Source: Allomyces macrogynus ATCC 38327 (taxonomy: Eukaryota; Blastocladiomycota; Blastocladiomycetes; Blastocladiales; Blastocladiaceae). Taken from it: 50,091 bases of DNA. Below the pieces are notes generated by a model that saw only the letters and a program-made list of their open reading frames with translations, searched no databases and had not been told where the DNA came from. The translations under genes and the position numbers were made by a program. The stretch spans positions 1,687,279 to 1,737,369 of the forward strand of contig GG745330.1 of NCBI GenBank assembly GCA_000151295.1, read 5' to 3'. Below are positions 10,912 to 22,428 of the stretch, in pieces; position 1 is the stretch's first letter; every line of letters starts with the position of its first letter.

Positions 10912-11292
10912 CACAACAAGCATGGGGATCCTCGTCGGGAGATGCGACGGGATCGGTCCCTGTTGCAGGTGCCATGCTGGTAGCCTCAACGGGCGCGCGA
11001 GCCAGCGGCGTGCTCGCGGTGCGGTGGTGATGGATCAGGCGGCGGCCGGGGTCGAGTTGCGGCGGCGCAAGGGGCCCGGGAGCGTACGCGCGGGCATAGT
11101 ACTGTCGACACTGGCAAGGCTGGGACTTGACGGTGACGCTGGCAGCGGCACGGGCAAGCTGCCGGTCGACATGCTGGCGCGACGACGTGCACGCTTGCGG
11201 CGGCGTGCAAACGTGCTAGCGAGCGGCGCGCGGACCGTGTTGAGTGCAGGCAATGGCACGGCAGGGACAGCGACCGCGACGTTGGGCGCCAT
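9031..11292 (-). CDS. CCR4/Angel/nocturnin-type deadenylase (endonuclease-exonuclease-phosphatase fold)
   Basis: I place four exons: 11292-11088, 10976-10596, 10506-10340 and 10260-9031 (660 residues). The catalytic part is clear: FSLLSFNVLAPTFDLL, then FYEPDIICLQ joined by a 79-bp intron to EVDPSDYHLHF (Mg-binding Glu about 252), DGCATFFRRDRFDL, RVVNTHFLAAPEF, the catalytic GDLNSCPDS, IIDHILYTG, and the C-terminal PSDHLPLLAIF. These are the ordered motifs of poly(A)-specific CCR4-family nucleases, which shorten mRNA tails. A Pro-rich insert of about 125 residues separates NTHFL from GDLNS. There is no leucine-rich repeat region, unlike classical Ccr4, so Angel or nocturnin-like is more likely. 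The N-terminal exon (start ATG in ACCATGG context, Arg-rich) and its 111-bp intron are the least certain parts. A simpler start is the ATG at 10923 before a DDDDDGDDGDGD run. Confidence 0.8.
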
Positions 11293-12229
11293 GGTGTGCA
11301 AGCAAGCGGGGTCGGTGCGCGCGCGCAACGACTTCAGCGCGCGTTGTCGTTGGTGCAGCGAGTCCAAGTCGACGAGGACGAGATCAGGGTTGATGATGGT
11401 GACGGGCCGAGAGAGGAGGACAGCAGCGACCCGTGTGCGGCGACGGGACGGGCGGCGGCACGGCACGGCAGGCGCACGGACGCTTAGGGAATCGTGGGTC
11501 ACGACTCACGACGACATGAAGGCCGCGCTGGGAAGGTTGCAAGCACCGTTGCGCGGGATCGCCGGCGGCGCGCGGCGGCGTGGTGTTGGTGTGAGTGAGG
11601 GCGTGTGGTTGACGCACCCAAGCGGCGGCTCGCGTCCCTTCCCCCGGCTTTGCCCGTGCCGAGAGATGTGGCAGGATCAGCGGATGATCCAACCGCACCG
11701 CATCCCACCGCATCCCACCGCACCCCGCCGTCCTGGACTCGCATTCGGCTGGCAACAGCTCACCTGACGCGACCTGACTGCCACAGCATCTAGCGAAAGA
11801 TCTGACACTCCAAGCCACCATGGTCCCGAGACCCGCCCAAACATGCGCGCCCGTGAATCGCTGCCACGCTGCACACCGCGCAAGGCCCGTTTGGACCGAC
11901 CCCGGACCGCCCGTCAAGTTTCCCCCCCTTGGCCACGCCCGTTGCAACACCACGAGGCACCGAACCCCCGTACGACTCGCCGCATTGCCCTCGCACGCCC
12001 CCGCGCCGCCCCCGTGCTCGACGACGGCGCGCGCTGTGCGGTTTTTCGACCGCCGCCGTCGCCATGACTGGGCTGCCCACCAGTTGTCAATCGAACGGCT
12101 GGGTGATGACAGTCGCACCACCCCCATTTCCACGAACGCAGCCTGACACACCACCCCCGCGCGGCCGGCCCACCCCGTTCCCTCTTGGATCCTCCCTCCT
12201 CCCCATCCCCGTAGTAATCCACCGTCACC
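11293..12229. other. Divergent promoter region between deadenylase and eL21 genes
   Basis: This 937-bp spacer separates divergent genes. On the minus strand the frame of the deadenylase is open to about 11507 and could carry additional N-terminal coding sequence. A tandem CCGCATCCCAC-type repeat lies at about 11699-11728. The last 90 bp before the eL21 start are C/T-rich, as in ribosomal protein gene leaders. No other gene is seen. Confidence 0.5.
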
Positions 12230-12712
12230 ATGCCGCACTCGTTTGGTTACCGCGCGCGTACGCGCCACATGTTCTCCAAGAACTTCCGCCAGCATGGCCC
12301 GGAGCACTTGTCGACCTACATGAAGACCTACCATGTCGGTGACATTGTCGACATCAAGGCCAACGCCGCCATCCACAAGGGCATGCCGCACAAGTTCTAC
12401 CACGGGCGCACCGGCATCGTCTACAACGTGACCAAGTCGGCGGTCGGCGTCATTGTCAACAAGCGCGTCGGCAACCGCTTCATGGAGAAGCGCGTGAACC
12501 TGCGCATCGAGCACATCAAGCACTCCAAGTGCCGCGACGACTTCCTGAAGCGCGTCAAGGCCAACGCTGAGGCCAAGCGTGCCGCCAAGGAGTCGGGCGT
12601 CACGGTCCAGCTCAAGCGCCAGCCCGCGCAGCCGCGCGCCGCCACGCTCGTCAAGACGGCCAAGACCTCGATTGAGACCATCTCAGCCATCCCGTACGAG
12701 GCGCTCGTCTAA
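12230..12712 (+). CDS. RPL21: 60S ribosomal protein eL21
   Basis: This is an intronless 160-residue frame, the normal length for eL21, with an ATG in CACCATG context. It aligns by eye along its length with eukaryotic L21: RTRHMFSKNFRQHGPEHLS, TYMKTYHVGDIVDIKANA, HKGMPHKFYHGRTGIVYNV, NLRIEHIKHSKCRDDFLKRV, then VQLKRQPAQPRAA and the C-terminal IPYEALV. The N-terminal eight residues (MPHSFGYR) differ from the usual MTNTKGKRRG-type start but have the same length. The protein is part of the large cytosolic ribosomal subunit. It sits next to the uS4 gene on the same strand, but each has its own upstream region. A/T-rich sequence with AAAATAAG follows the stop by about 25 bp. Confidence 0.97.
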   Translation: MPHSFGYRARTRHMFSKNFRQHGPEHLSTYMKTYHVGDIVDIKANAAIHKGMPHKFYHGRTGIVYNVTKSAVGVIVNKRVGNRFMEKRVNLRIEHIKHSKCRDDFLKRVKANAEAKRAAKESGVTVQLKRQPAQPRAATLVKTAKTSIETISAIPYEALV

Positions 12713-13202
12713 ACAGTCCTGAAATCCGCGATGCCCCGAAAATAAGAATGTTCTGATCCTTTCTTGGCTTTTTGGGTCGTGCGGTGCCGTCGCGATTGGG
12801 CATTCCCTGGATCAAGATCGGCAGTGAAATGGATAGGGCTTGCTACTTGTCTTTGGCTCGTTGGTGTGTTCAACCCGGCGTCAGTTTCCGCGCCGTCGCC
12901 ATCATACTCGTCCGTCCACTTCCATCACCAAAACGCTCATGAGAGCTTGCGCCAGAGCAGACTGCATCTCGGTCGGCCCTTCTTTCGATCAAAGATCAGC
13001 GTGCGAAGATGCACGCAAAATGAAATTTTGGCCCCAAAACGCCCAGATTATCTGACATGGCAACCGTCCCGTGGGCTCAGGTGACGGTTGCCACGACGCC
13101 CGACGCACCGACCTTCGCTCGCCAACCCTTGACCCGCTCGCTCACCCTTGACCCGCTAGCTCTCACAGTTCCTGTTCTCTCTCTCTCTTCCCGCGCTTCA
13201 AG
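12713..13202. other. Spacer upstream of the uS4 gene
   Basis: These 490 bp hold the 3' end of the eL21 transcript and the promoter of uS4. The last 60 bp before the uS4 start are C/T-rich (CTCTCTCTCTTCCCGC), a pyrimidine-rich leader of the type common in ribosomal protein genes. No gene is seen. Confidence 0.6.
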
Positions 13203-14575
13203 ATGACCCTGCGTACTTGTGGGTACACGCCGAGCTCTCACGCTCCAACCTTCGCGCCCCGATCGCTCCACCTCGTGCCCTGGCCGCGGCCCGTCGGCGC
13301 TCGTCGCGCCTCGTCCTGCACTCTCGCCGTCTCCGCTTGACCGAGCGCACCAACAATCGGTGCACACGCTATTCCATCAGCCTCTATGGTCGGCCGCGTT
13401 GAGCAAGTGTGTAACGAGCTCTGCACGACGCCGCACGATCGCGGCCAGCGATGCCGCGAGCGATCCAGGATGGTCGCATGCCAAACACCGCGAGACCACC
13501 TCGCTCGTCGCTTTCCTCATCCCTTCACCAGGGCGAGTCCGTGCTCTCTCGGCCTTTTGCGCGCCGGTCGTCATTTTTGTCTTTGGGTTCGAGGGACGCC
13601 GGTGCGGGGCTCACGAACGTGCTGCACTTGTGTGGCCGGAAAGCTCGACGTCTATTTTGGCACCGGGCACCAAAGGATCCAGCAAATGGAATTGAAGCAG
13701 GGCGTGCTGTCCTACTGGTGTCCGGCGACAGCGTTTTGTCACTGGCCCAAGATGGCTCGGTGCCCACTCTTGCACTCTGCTCTGCCTGCGGGCGGGGCGG
13801 TCGTGCGGGCAGTGCGGTCCGGGCCCTTGATTTGGCTACACACGCTGATCATGACTTTCTTTTTTCACTTCGATTCTTTGTCGTTGTTGGCGGTGAGGAC
13901 GCGCGCCGAGCGTCCATGTCCAACTGAACCACTTGTTTTCTCCGTGCGCTCGCAGACTCGAAGACGTACAAGGTGCCGCGCCGCCCGTTCGAGGCCGAGC
14001 GCATGGACCAGGAGCTCAAGCTCATTGGTCAGTACGGTCTGCGCAACAAGCGCGAGATCTGGCGCATTGGTCTTATCCTGTCGAAGATTCGTCGTGCCGC
14101 CCGTGAGCTGCTCACGCTCGACGAGAAGAACGCCAAGCGTCTCTTCGAGGGTCCGTCCGCACCCATGTCCACCCTTATGCTCTTTGTCGCACCTTTGCTG
14201 ACCTTGCCCACCCTTTTCAACCATCCAGGTAACGCGCTCATCCGCCGTCTGATCCGCATCGGCGTGCTCGACGAGTCCAAGGCCAAGCTCGATTACGTGC
14301 TGGGGCTCAAGATCGAGGACTTCCTCGAGCGTCGTCTGCAGACGCAGGTCTTCAAGACGGGTCTCGCCAAGTCGATCCACCACGCGCGGGTCCTGATTCG
14401 CCAGCGCCACATTCGCGTTGGCAAGCAGGTCGTCAACATCCCGTCGTTTGTTGTGCGCCTCGACTCGCAGAAGCATATCGACTTTGCGCTCACGTCGCCC
14501 TACGGCGGCGGCCGTGCCGGTCGCGTCAAGCGCAAGCGTCTCGCTGCGGGCGGTGCCGAGGAGGACGAGGAGTAA
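13203..14575 (+). CDS. RPS9: 40S ribosomal protein uS4 (S9)
   Basis: Three exons, 13203-13218, 13956-14150 and 14229-14575, give 185 residues. The first coding exon is only 16 nt (ATGACCCTGCGTACTT). Joined to the second it reads [20 protein letters not shown], matching the start of uS4 (RTYSKTY in yeast). The core follows: [38 protein letters not shown], then after the second intron [88 protein letters not shown] and an acidic tail EEDEE. The first intron is 737 bp, far longer than others here, as is usual for first introns of ribosomal protein genes. The second (78 bp) has no in-frame stop and would otherwise be read as an insertion of 26 residues absent from the family. Confidence 0.95.
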
Positions 14576-17526
14576 GGATGTGTGGTTTGGAGAAGGAAGG
14601 ATGAATACAGACCCCCCCCCCCCCTGCTCCATACTTTTGCAAATGGCGTCCTGTCAAGTCAGCAAACGTCAGTGTTTCTCTCACCTGCCGCCCAGCACGG
14701 CCCAGCATCGTTTCTGGCCCTGCATGTGCTGCGCGCCGACCATGTCTCGTCCCGTCCCACCGCCCAAGCTGGTGGCGCGCTGGGCCGGCAGCGCCAGCGC
14801 CCACCAGGTGGTATCAACCTGCTGCCTGCACCACGTCAACGAGCACCAACGAGCAGAAGATGATCAAACGACAGTCGTTGATGGGCCAACGCCAGACATG
14901 ATCACCACAGCAGCATCAACGCGTGCCCTGTCTGGCGCTTAAGCTCAATCAATGCGCGCTGGTTTGGTCTATGTGACATTCACCCGAACGCTAAAACGCA
15001 AAAGCAGGTCCACCGTCTCATCCCTGCGCAGGAAGCGCGCGCACAATACGGCCAACCCCTGATATGGCCCACTGGCATGAACGGAAACATGGCGCGGGGT
15101 TGGAGATGGGGTGGAGAGGAGGGGAAACGATCCGCTAGGCGGGTTTTGCACCATAACGAAGGCGGAAGATTTTTTTCAATGTGAGGGTCTGGTTCGTCTG
15201 TTGGCGCGGATGTTCCTTGCACCATCGTCGTGATGATCACACGCGCAAGAGAAACGAGCATTGTGTCAGACGTGCTGGGACGCGCCTATTGCAAGTGCGC
15301 GTTCCGTGTTCGAGCCATCAACAACGGAAAGCGCGCTTGAAAGCCAGCTCTTCTTTTCACGGCGACCGTGGTCGCCATGGTGCGTGCAACGACAGCATCG
15401 GTCCGCTCCTAGTTCCAGGTCGAAATGGCGACGCTCGCTCATGTCCAAAACAGATGGAGAAGTCGTGACAGGGCCCGTTTTGCAGGGAATTGGCGCTGAA
15501 CTTTTGAGACTGGAACCTGACGCGGAGAGTGCTGAACCACGCGGGTACCGAGCAGTGTCAGCAACAAGAACATTGGCCCGCCATCAGCAGCAAACCACGC
15601 GGCAGAGCGAGGACGTGGAAACAGACACCTGCCGGTCGTGAACGACGTGCTGGCACGATCAAGGAACGTTATCGTCCATCGCGCGTCGCTTTATCCGTTG
15701 ATATTTGGCAGCGCACTGCGCCGGGCTGCACGAACCGGAACATCGCCTGAACATTGGCGATTGGTCGACGTGTGTGCAGGGGCTGGCCCAGCCAACAACG
15801 GCACCATCATGACGACCGTCAGATGCGCCGGCTCGCGTCTCGCGAAGAGCACGTCGCGTCCCGACCGTCTCGTCGGCAAACTGGCTCCTGCAACCCGCTT
15901 CCATTTTTCACGACGACCGCGGTGAGCTGCGGCTGCCAAGCGGACTGAACGATCCGTCGGTGCTGCGACTCTGCGCACGACGCGTTTCGACCAGGCCGCA
16001 CGACATGGCCATTGCCAGCACGCCACAGCGCGCGTTTGCCGCGGCATGATATTGGCCCGCAGGTAGAGTACGCTGCAAGGTACCGCAGAGGCACTCTCGC
16101 CGGGTCCCGTCACGGCACAATGGTTGCGCTGCCAAGAAGACGCCGCGGAGGATCAGGTGCGCCGCCACTTGCTGCAGGGTGCTGCACGGCGACGCGAGCG
16201 CGACGACGAACATCGCAGTCCCCGTGCGCGGTTTCAGGCCATGGTATGTGTCGCTCTGGGGCAGTACGGTTGTGGAAATGTGCCTGGGGGTGGCGGAGTG
16301 CGTGCGCGAGAGCTGGGACTTGCGGCTGTTGTCTCATTTTCACTCGGTCAGGTTCGCGCGCGCTCGGTCGCGATCCGGGCCGGTCCACTGAACGCAGCAG
16401 CGGGTTGGAGGCCAGCAGAACCAGCGGATGCGCAGGTTGTCCGGGTGGAACATGCATGCTGCACGCGTTGGACGGCGTCGGCGTCGGTGTTGGTGTCGTC
16501 GGTTCGGTTGGAGGCCGGCCCTGGGCTGGAGGGACGTGATTGCGAATGGGTATGGCATGGGGAGGGCCGCTTCAGCAAGGACCCCCGCACCAAGCCTCAG
16601 CAAGCCACGCCAAGGGCAAGAACGTGTCCCTCGTGGGCTGCTCTCCACGGCAGGGCTCAAGGGACGCGGCCGAAACGGGGCCTAGCGTTGAGCAGCGGGC
16701 CGCGACCACGATGGTCGACTCAGTCGAGACCATGACCGCCCAGCAACGCGGCGCGGGGGTGCGTTCCGGTGCGCGTGCGTTCCGGTGCGCGGCGCTGCGG
16801 CCTGCCGGTCTCTACTGGCTGCACAGCGCGTTTCGAGCGTGTCGCGGTCCTGTCACAGATGCTGTCGGCTGTCGTGTGGGTCGACGGCAAACTCGCGCGA
16901 TTGGAGGACCAGTCCAGACCCTGCTTGACACCTGTGGCAAGGCGCGGCAAGCCCAAAGACAAATTGGCGTTGCGCGCGGATGCCGCCACACGGGCGCAGG
17001 CGTGTACGCGCAAGCGTCATGGGTGCGGGGGCGGTGGGATATCATATGCTTACATTGTTCGCCGAAAGGAACGAGGCGGTGGGCGTGCCCGCGCTGAACT
17101 GGCTGGGGACCGGCGCGTGCGCGCGCTGGTGGTGTTGGTGTCCGGGACGCGCAGGAGTGGTGAAATGAATGAATGAAGGGCGAAGTGCGCGCTCAATGAG
17201 GGCCAAGAAGCAAGCAAAACACGAACCGTAAAACGTGTGCTTGGTTCGTGTGTCGGTGTTGGCCGTGATCAGAGGAGGGTGCGCAAGCCAGCTGCAAAAC
17301 AAAGTCAAAAAAAATCTGTTGGTTTCGGCCCGCCTCGTAAAATTTCTAGCAGGCAAACATCGCCAAAAAATTTTCGATCGAGAGCTGGGCGAGCTGTGGG
17401 GAGCTGTTTTCGTTGGCTGGGCCTGTGTGCAGCATGCTTCCTCACTTTGCGCTGCTGGACCAGCACCACGCACCACCAACGCAACCGTCTCCCGGCCCCC
17501 GTGCACCTCGTTCGTTGCGCGTCTCC
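14576..17526. other. 3-kb gene-poor region
   Basis: No complete gene can be supported here. Open frames exist on both strands, but they are short, overlap one another and lack family features. The composition resembles scrambled coding sequence, which suggests old gene relics. One stretch on the minus strand (about 15950-16330) resembles a membrane-protein gene broken by frameshifts and is listed separately. A run of 12 C at 14613-14624 lies 37 bp after the uS4 stop. Confidence 0.5.
15950..16330 (-). pseudogene. Possible decayed PQ-loop-like membrane protein relic
   Basis: Reading the minus strand and switching frames gives a broken series of segments: a PQV segment near 16325, GLKPRTGTAMFVVALAS near 16230, CSVLYLRANIMP near 16070, and GVLAMAMSC near 16010. 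The last two sit in the same order and spacing as YLCTVLYLTSRVPQL and KGLAMGMVAC in the intact PQ-loop gene at 7359-8495. The DNA around 16060-16085 (GCAGGTAGAGTACGCTGC) resembles that gene's GTCAGGTAGAGCACCGTGC. At least one frameshift lies between these segments and stops interrupt all frames, so no functional protein could be made. The similarity is short and was judged by eye, and could be chance in GC-rich DNA. Confidence 0.2.
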
Positions 17527-17534
17527 TATATAAA
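17527..17534 (+). promoter_or_regulatory. TATA box of the IIC ATPase gene
   Basis: TATATAAA lies in a CTCCTATATAAACCGAGC context about 136 bp upstream of the ATPase start codon, followed by a C/T-rich leader (CCCTCTCTCCTCG, CTCTCTCTTTCC). Position and context fit a core promoter TATA element. Few other genes here have one. Confidence 0.6.
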
Positions 17535-17669
17535 CCGAGCGCGCCCCCGCAGCTTTTGCTCCCTCTCCGCCGAGCCAACATTGGCGCCCCTCTCTCCTCG
17601 CGGCCCTCTGCGCGCTCGCCTGTTCTCTCTCTTTCCGCTCTCCAACTCCCCGCAAGCCGTTCCTCCACC

Positions 17670-20600
17670 ATGGCGCCTGCGCCCGCCAAGGCCGGCAAGG
17701 CCAAGGCACTCGTCTTGGTATGTCGTGCCCCAAAGCGGCCTGGCCCCCTTCCCCGCCCGTCTGTTGCGGCCATGTACCCCCGAGCACCTCCCGCTGCCGC
17801 TCGCGACGATGCAACACTGCCCGGCTGCACCCACGCGTACCCTCTGCACCTCGACACGCGCCCGTGGTTCGGCACGCGTGCCCCCGCGGCCTCTCTCGGC
17901 GCGCGCCACGCCGTCGGTGACAGTGCCTACCAGGTGGCGGCGTCGGCGACGCGGCCCGCCGCTTGCTTGCCCTGAGTCTAAGCGCCACCGCCCGCACGAC
18001 CGCTCCGTTGTCATCGACCACGACTCGCGGTCGTGGCCCTGATGCCGTCAACGGCCGCGAGCTCGTTCATCTCCAAGCTGCTCGCGTGCGTGGCCGTGCG
18101 TCGGGGCCATCGCTGATCGGCGCAGTGACGGCGCCTCTGCCGGCCGTCTGATATGGTGTCCGCGCGCTTCGTGCTGTGCCGTGCTGCCGGTGCGCGCACC
18201 GGCCCGCGGCTATCGGCACCGTGCAGGACACCACACGATCGGGTCGGCGAGGAGCAACGTGTCGGGTTGCCAGTCCAAGGGGGTGCATGCGCGCGTGCAG
18301 GTTCCTGCATGATCATGTTGATGCGGGGGTGGAGGTCGAGGGCCGCGGCCCTGCTTTGTTCCGATCTTGCGCTCGGCTCGCGCGTCTCCCAGATCCAACT
18401 CTAATCTCATATCAATCGTGTCCCGTCGTTCTTGCTCCACTTCTAGGACGAGCACAATCTCACGTTCGAGCAGTTCTCGGAGCGCTACAGCGTCCAGTTC
18501 AATGCCTCCAAGCCCAACGAGTCGGCCGGTCTCTCGCCCGACGAGGCGGCCCGCCGTCTGGCCGCCGACGGGCCCAACATGATGTCGCCACCCGTGACCA
18601 AGTCAGCCCTGACCGTCTTCCTCGAGTGCCTCGCCTCGCTCTTCAACTTGCTGCTCGTGGTCGCCGCCATCTTCACGTATGTGCTGTTTGGCCTCGACAC
18701 GGTCAACAACTACATCAACGTACGCTGGACTGTTGTGCTGGAGATGCTTTGAGTCATCGAGAGCTGCCCAACTGACGACTTGCCCTCTCCCGAAACAAAA
18801 TGATAGGTCTACACCGGTTCGATTCTGCTCGGCGTCGCGTTCCTCAACTCGTTCATCGAGTTCTACCAGATCCAAAAGTCGGCGGCGATTCTCAAGTCGT
18901 TCTTGAACATGATTCCGGCCAAGGCCACGGCTGTGCGTGCCGGCCAGCTCGTCAACGTGCCCGCGGGCGATCTCGTCAAGGGCGACATTGTCTTTGTGCG
19001 CATGGGCGACAAGGTGCCGGCCGACGTGTGGCTCTTTAAGACGACCGACATGAAGGTCGACAACTCGTCGCTGACGGGCGAGGCCGAGCCTCAGGAGCGC
19101 AAGCCCATCAAGACGCACGACAATCCGCTCGAGACGGCCAACTTAGCTTTCAACAGTTCGCTGGTCGTGGCTGGCGAAGGGTTTGGTATCGTCATTCGCA
19201 CGGGCGACGACACGGTCATTGGCCAGATTGCCGGCATGACCAACTCGGAAAAGAAGCGTCCGTCGCCGCTCAACACGGAAATCGAGAACTTCGTCAAGAT
19301 CATTGGCACGATCGCCATCTTGACGGGCATCATCTTCTTCATTGTCTCGCTCGCGCAGGGCCGGTCGCTCGGCAACTCGTTCAACTTTGCCGTCGGTGTG
19401 CTCGTTGCCTGGGTGCCCGAAGGTCTGCCGGCAACCGTCACGATGCTGCTCACGATCGCGGCCAAGCGCATGGCGGCGCAGAACGTGCTCGTCAAGGACC
19501 TGAAGGGTGTCGAGACGCTCGGCGCCATGACGATGCTCGCGACCGACAAGACTGGCACGCTCACGCGCAACCAAATGACGGTCGCCAACGTGTGGACGCA
19601 GCTCAAGATGTTCTCGACGGTGCCCGACGTGCGCGCGCTGGTTGATGACGAGGTCATGTTCGACTCGTCGGTGCCCGGCGTGCAGGACGTGCTCAACATT
19701 TCGGCGCTCTGCTCGCGCGCGCGGTTCAACAAGACCGACGTGCCGATTGACCAGCGCGAGATTCTCGGCGACGCGACTGAGACGGGTCTCTACCGCTTGG
19801 CCACGCAGAAGGTGCGCGACTTTGACACGCTCAACGACCGCAACCCCAAGGTCTTTGAGATCCCGTTCAACTCGGACACCAAGTGGCACATGTCGATCCA
19901 CACGATCCCGCACGCGACCGGAACGTTCACGCTCTTCATCAAGGGCGCGCCCGAGCGCGTGCTGCGTATTTGCTCGACGATCCTCGGCCCCGACGGCGAG
20001 CCGATCCCGCTCACCGACGAGCACAAGGCCACATTCACGACGTCCTACGAGTACATGGCCGGCAAGGGCCACCGTGTGCTCGCGTTTGCCAAGCTCTTGC
20101 TGCCGGGCACCGAGTACCCAGAGACGCACGTCTTCTCCAAGGAGGAAAAGAACTACCCGACGACCAACCTGACGTTTGTCGGTCTGGCCTCGCTTGAGGA
20201 CCCGCCCAAGCACGGTGTGCGCGAGGCGGTCGGCCACTGCCGCAAGGCCGGTGTCAAGGTGGTCATGGTCACGGGCGACCACCCGCTGACGGCCGAGGCG
20301 ATTGGGCGCAAGATCAACCTGATGATTTCGGACACTAAGGAGAAGATGGCCAAGAAGGCGGGCGTGCCCGAGTCGGAGGTCAACGAGGACGACGTTAAGG
20401 CCATTGTGATTCACGGCGAGCGCATCGACTCGCTGACTGACGCCGACTGGGATCTGATCTTCTCCAAGGAGGAAATCATCTTTGCGCGCACGTCGCCCAA
20501 GCACAAGCTGCAGATTGTCAAGCACGCGCAGTCGATTGGCCACATTGTCGGTGTCACGGGCGATGGTGTCAACGACTCGCCCGCGCTCAAGAAAGCCGAT

Positions 20601-21767
20601 CTGGGTATTGCCATGAACATGTCGGGGTCCGACGTGTCCAAGGAGGCCGCGGCCATGATCTTGCTCGACGACAACTTTGCGTCCATCATCAACGGGATTC
20701 GCGAGGGCCGCTTGATTTTCTCCAACCTCAAGAAGTCAATCCAGTACGTGGTCACGCACTCGATTCCCGAGGTCGTGCCGCAGCTTCTCTACGTGGTTGC
20801 GCCGCTGCCCGCCGGTCTCAACGCGCTCCAGATCATCATGATCGATCTCGGCTTTGAGCTCTTTGCTGCCCTGTCGTACGCGTGGGAGCCGCCAGAGTCG
20901 GAGGGTCTCATGAAGCTGCTGCCGCGCAAGCCCGTTGACGCCGACTCGATTGAGCACCTGCGTGCACGCCGTGCCTTTGACGCGCAGTTCAAGCTGGTGC
21001 GCAACAACGCCGACGTCGAGCACTCGGCCGAGGACGATGCCGAGGAGGCGGTCCGCGAGCTTACATTCCGCGAGCGCATGGCACGGTTGGCGTCGGGCGA
21101 GTACTGGTCCAAGTGGATGTTTGCCAAGGAGGACGGCGAGGTGCTCGTCGACGCGGGCGTGCTCTCGTGGGCCTACCTCGAGGCTGGCATCATCGAGTAC
21201 ATCGGCGCGCAGATTGCCTTCTTCTACTCGCTCTACCTGTTTAAGGACCCGGCTACGGGCATCGAGTACCCGATGACGCCGACCGACGCGCACAACTGCG
21301 CCAAGGCCGAAGGGTTCCAGGCAACGTCGCAGCCGTGCACGTTGGGCAATGGCCAGTCGGTGCCGGCGTCGGCGCAGACGGAGATGCTCTCGCAGGCGCA
21401 GGCGATTTGGTACCTGACGGTCACGTTTGCGCAAATGTTCAACCTGTTTGCGTGCAAGTTCCGCATGACGTCGCCGTTCAATCTGAAGAAGATTGTCAAC
21501 AACAAGTCGATGCTCATGGTCGTGCCCTTCGGTGTGCTCTTTGGCTTCTTCATTGCCTACTGCCCGGGGATCGACTACGTGTTTGGCACGTCGCGCCACA
21601 CGAACGCGATGCCGCTGTGGGTCTCGGTCGTGACGGGCGTTGTCGTCTACCTCTACGCCGGCCTGCGGTTCTGGATCAAGTCGCGCCTCAACCCGCTGAC
21701 GTACTCGCCCGAGCCGCTCGGCCTGCAAATGCACCCGACGCGGTGGTCGCGCATCTCGCGCAGCTAA
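17670..21767 (+). CDS. P-type IIC ATPase, Na,K/H,K-ATPase alpha-subunit family
   Basis: Exons 17670-17717, 18447-18719 and 18807-21767 give 1093 residues. The first exon codes only 16 residues (Lys/Ala-rich) and is followed by a 729-bp intron. Landmarks in order: a cation-ATPase N domain (FEQFSERYSVQFN, LSPDEAARRLAADGPN), M1-M2, the actuator motif SLTGEAEP, the M4 site VPEGLPATVT (Glu312), the phosphorylated Asp354 in ATDKTGTLT, nucleotide-binding KGAPERVL, VTGDHPLTAEAIG, and the hinge VTGDGVNDSPALKKADLGIAM. M5 reads THSIPEVVP (Glu762) and M6 IDLGFEL (Asp787, Glu791). Compared with animal Na,K-ATPase, the M5 Asn of SNIPE is Ser, and the second M6 Asp (D808 in animal numbering) is Glu, so cation preference may differ. 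An extra charged segment of about 70 residues follows M6, before M7. The family pumps Na+ or H+ out against K+. No beta subunit gene is seen in the window. Confidence 0.95.
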
Positions 21768-22428
21768 CACGCGCGCGCGCGACGTGTGTTTTGGTTACCC
21801 GGGGTGTCCTGGCGTGTGTGCGGCACGCACGGCCTTTGAGTCGGGTGTCGCTTCTCGTCGGGACCCTCCACCCTTTGCCCTTTTGATTTTGGCTTTTTCG
21901 TTGGGTTTCGTTTGGGTGTTAGGTGTCTTTTGCTACTTTTGGGTTCGCCTTTTCTTTTCGTTTGCCCGCTGCCGTACCCCACTGGAGGGATGCCTCTCTT
22001 CTTCCTTATTTTGTTCTTGCCGCGTTCGACCCGTCGTCCTGCCTGGCGTCCCCGTGATAAATGTAGGTTATTACTTCGGACCTTTGCACGGTATGCGCTT
22101 GTTGTCGAGGATGGCCACCTGAATCGTCTTGAGCGCGGTGTCGACGCCGCTGGCACAAAACGTCAGTATGTACATACGTCGTGTCAGTTATTATCTCATC
22201 TCGCAGTCGTCGGCCTTCCGCTTTCGTCGAGCGGCGGCCGGCGTTTTTGCTCCATGGTTGTGGTGGCGACGCGCAGCCAGGGCTAGGGCAACATGCAGGG
22301 CGCATGTGAGCTCAATCTGATCTCCCCCACACGGTGATCAGCGTCGTGGTCCCCTCCAATAAATATCAGTGGACGGCCGCGCGACGACCACCACAGCAAC
22401 ACCGTCAGCCAGCAACATCAAGCAAAGC
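21768..22428. other. Spacer between ATPase and CoA-ligase genes
   Basis: This 661-bp region begins with a CGCGCGCGCG run after the ATPase stop. A T-rich stretch follows (TTTTGATTTTGGCTTTTTCG, about 21880-21900), likely 3' untranslated sequence. CCAATAAATATCAG lies about 70 bp upstream of the next start codon and may be a weak TATA-type element. No gene is seen. Confidence 0.55.

Noticed and set aside
10751..11767. Plus-strand 338-codon open frame
   Set aside because: It has no features, it overlaps deadenylase exons on the other strand, and the protein-like reading is on the minus strand.
19143..20543. Minus-strand 466-codon open frame inside the ATPase gene
   Set aside because: Arg/His/Leu-rich antisense shadow of a highly conserved coding region.
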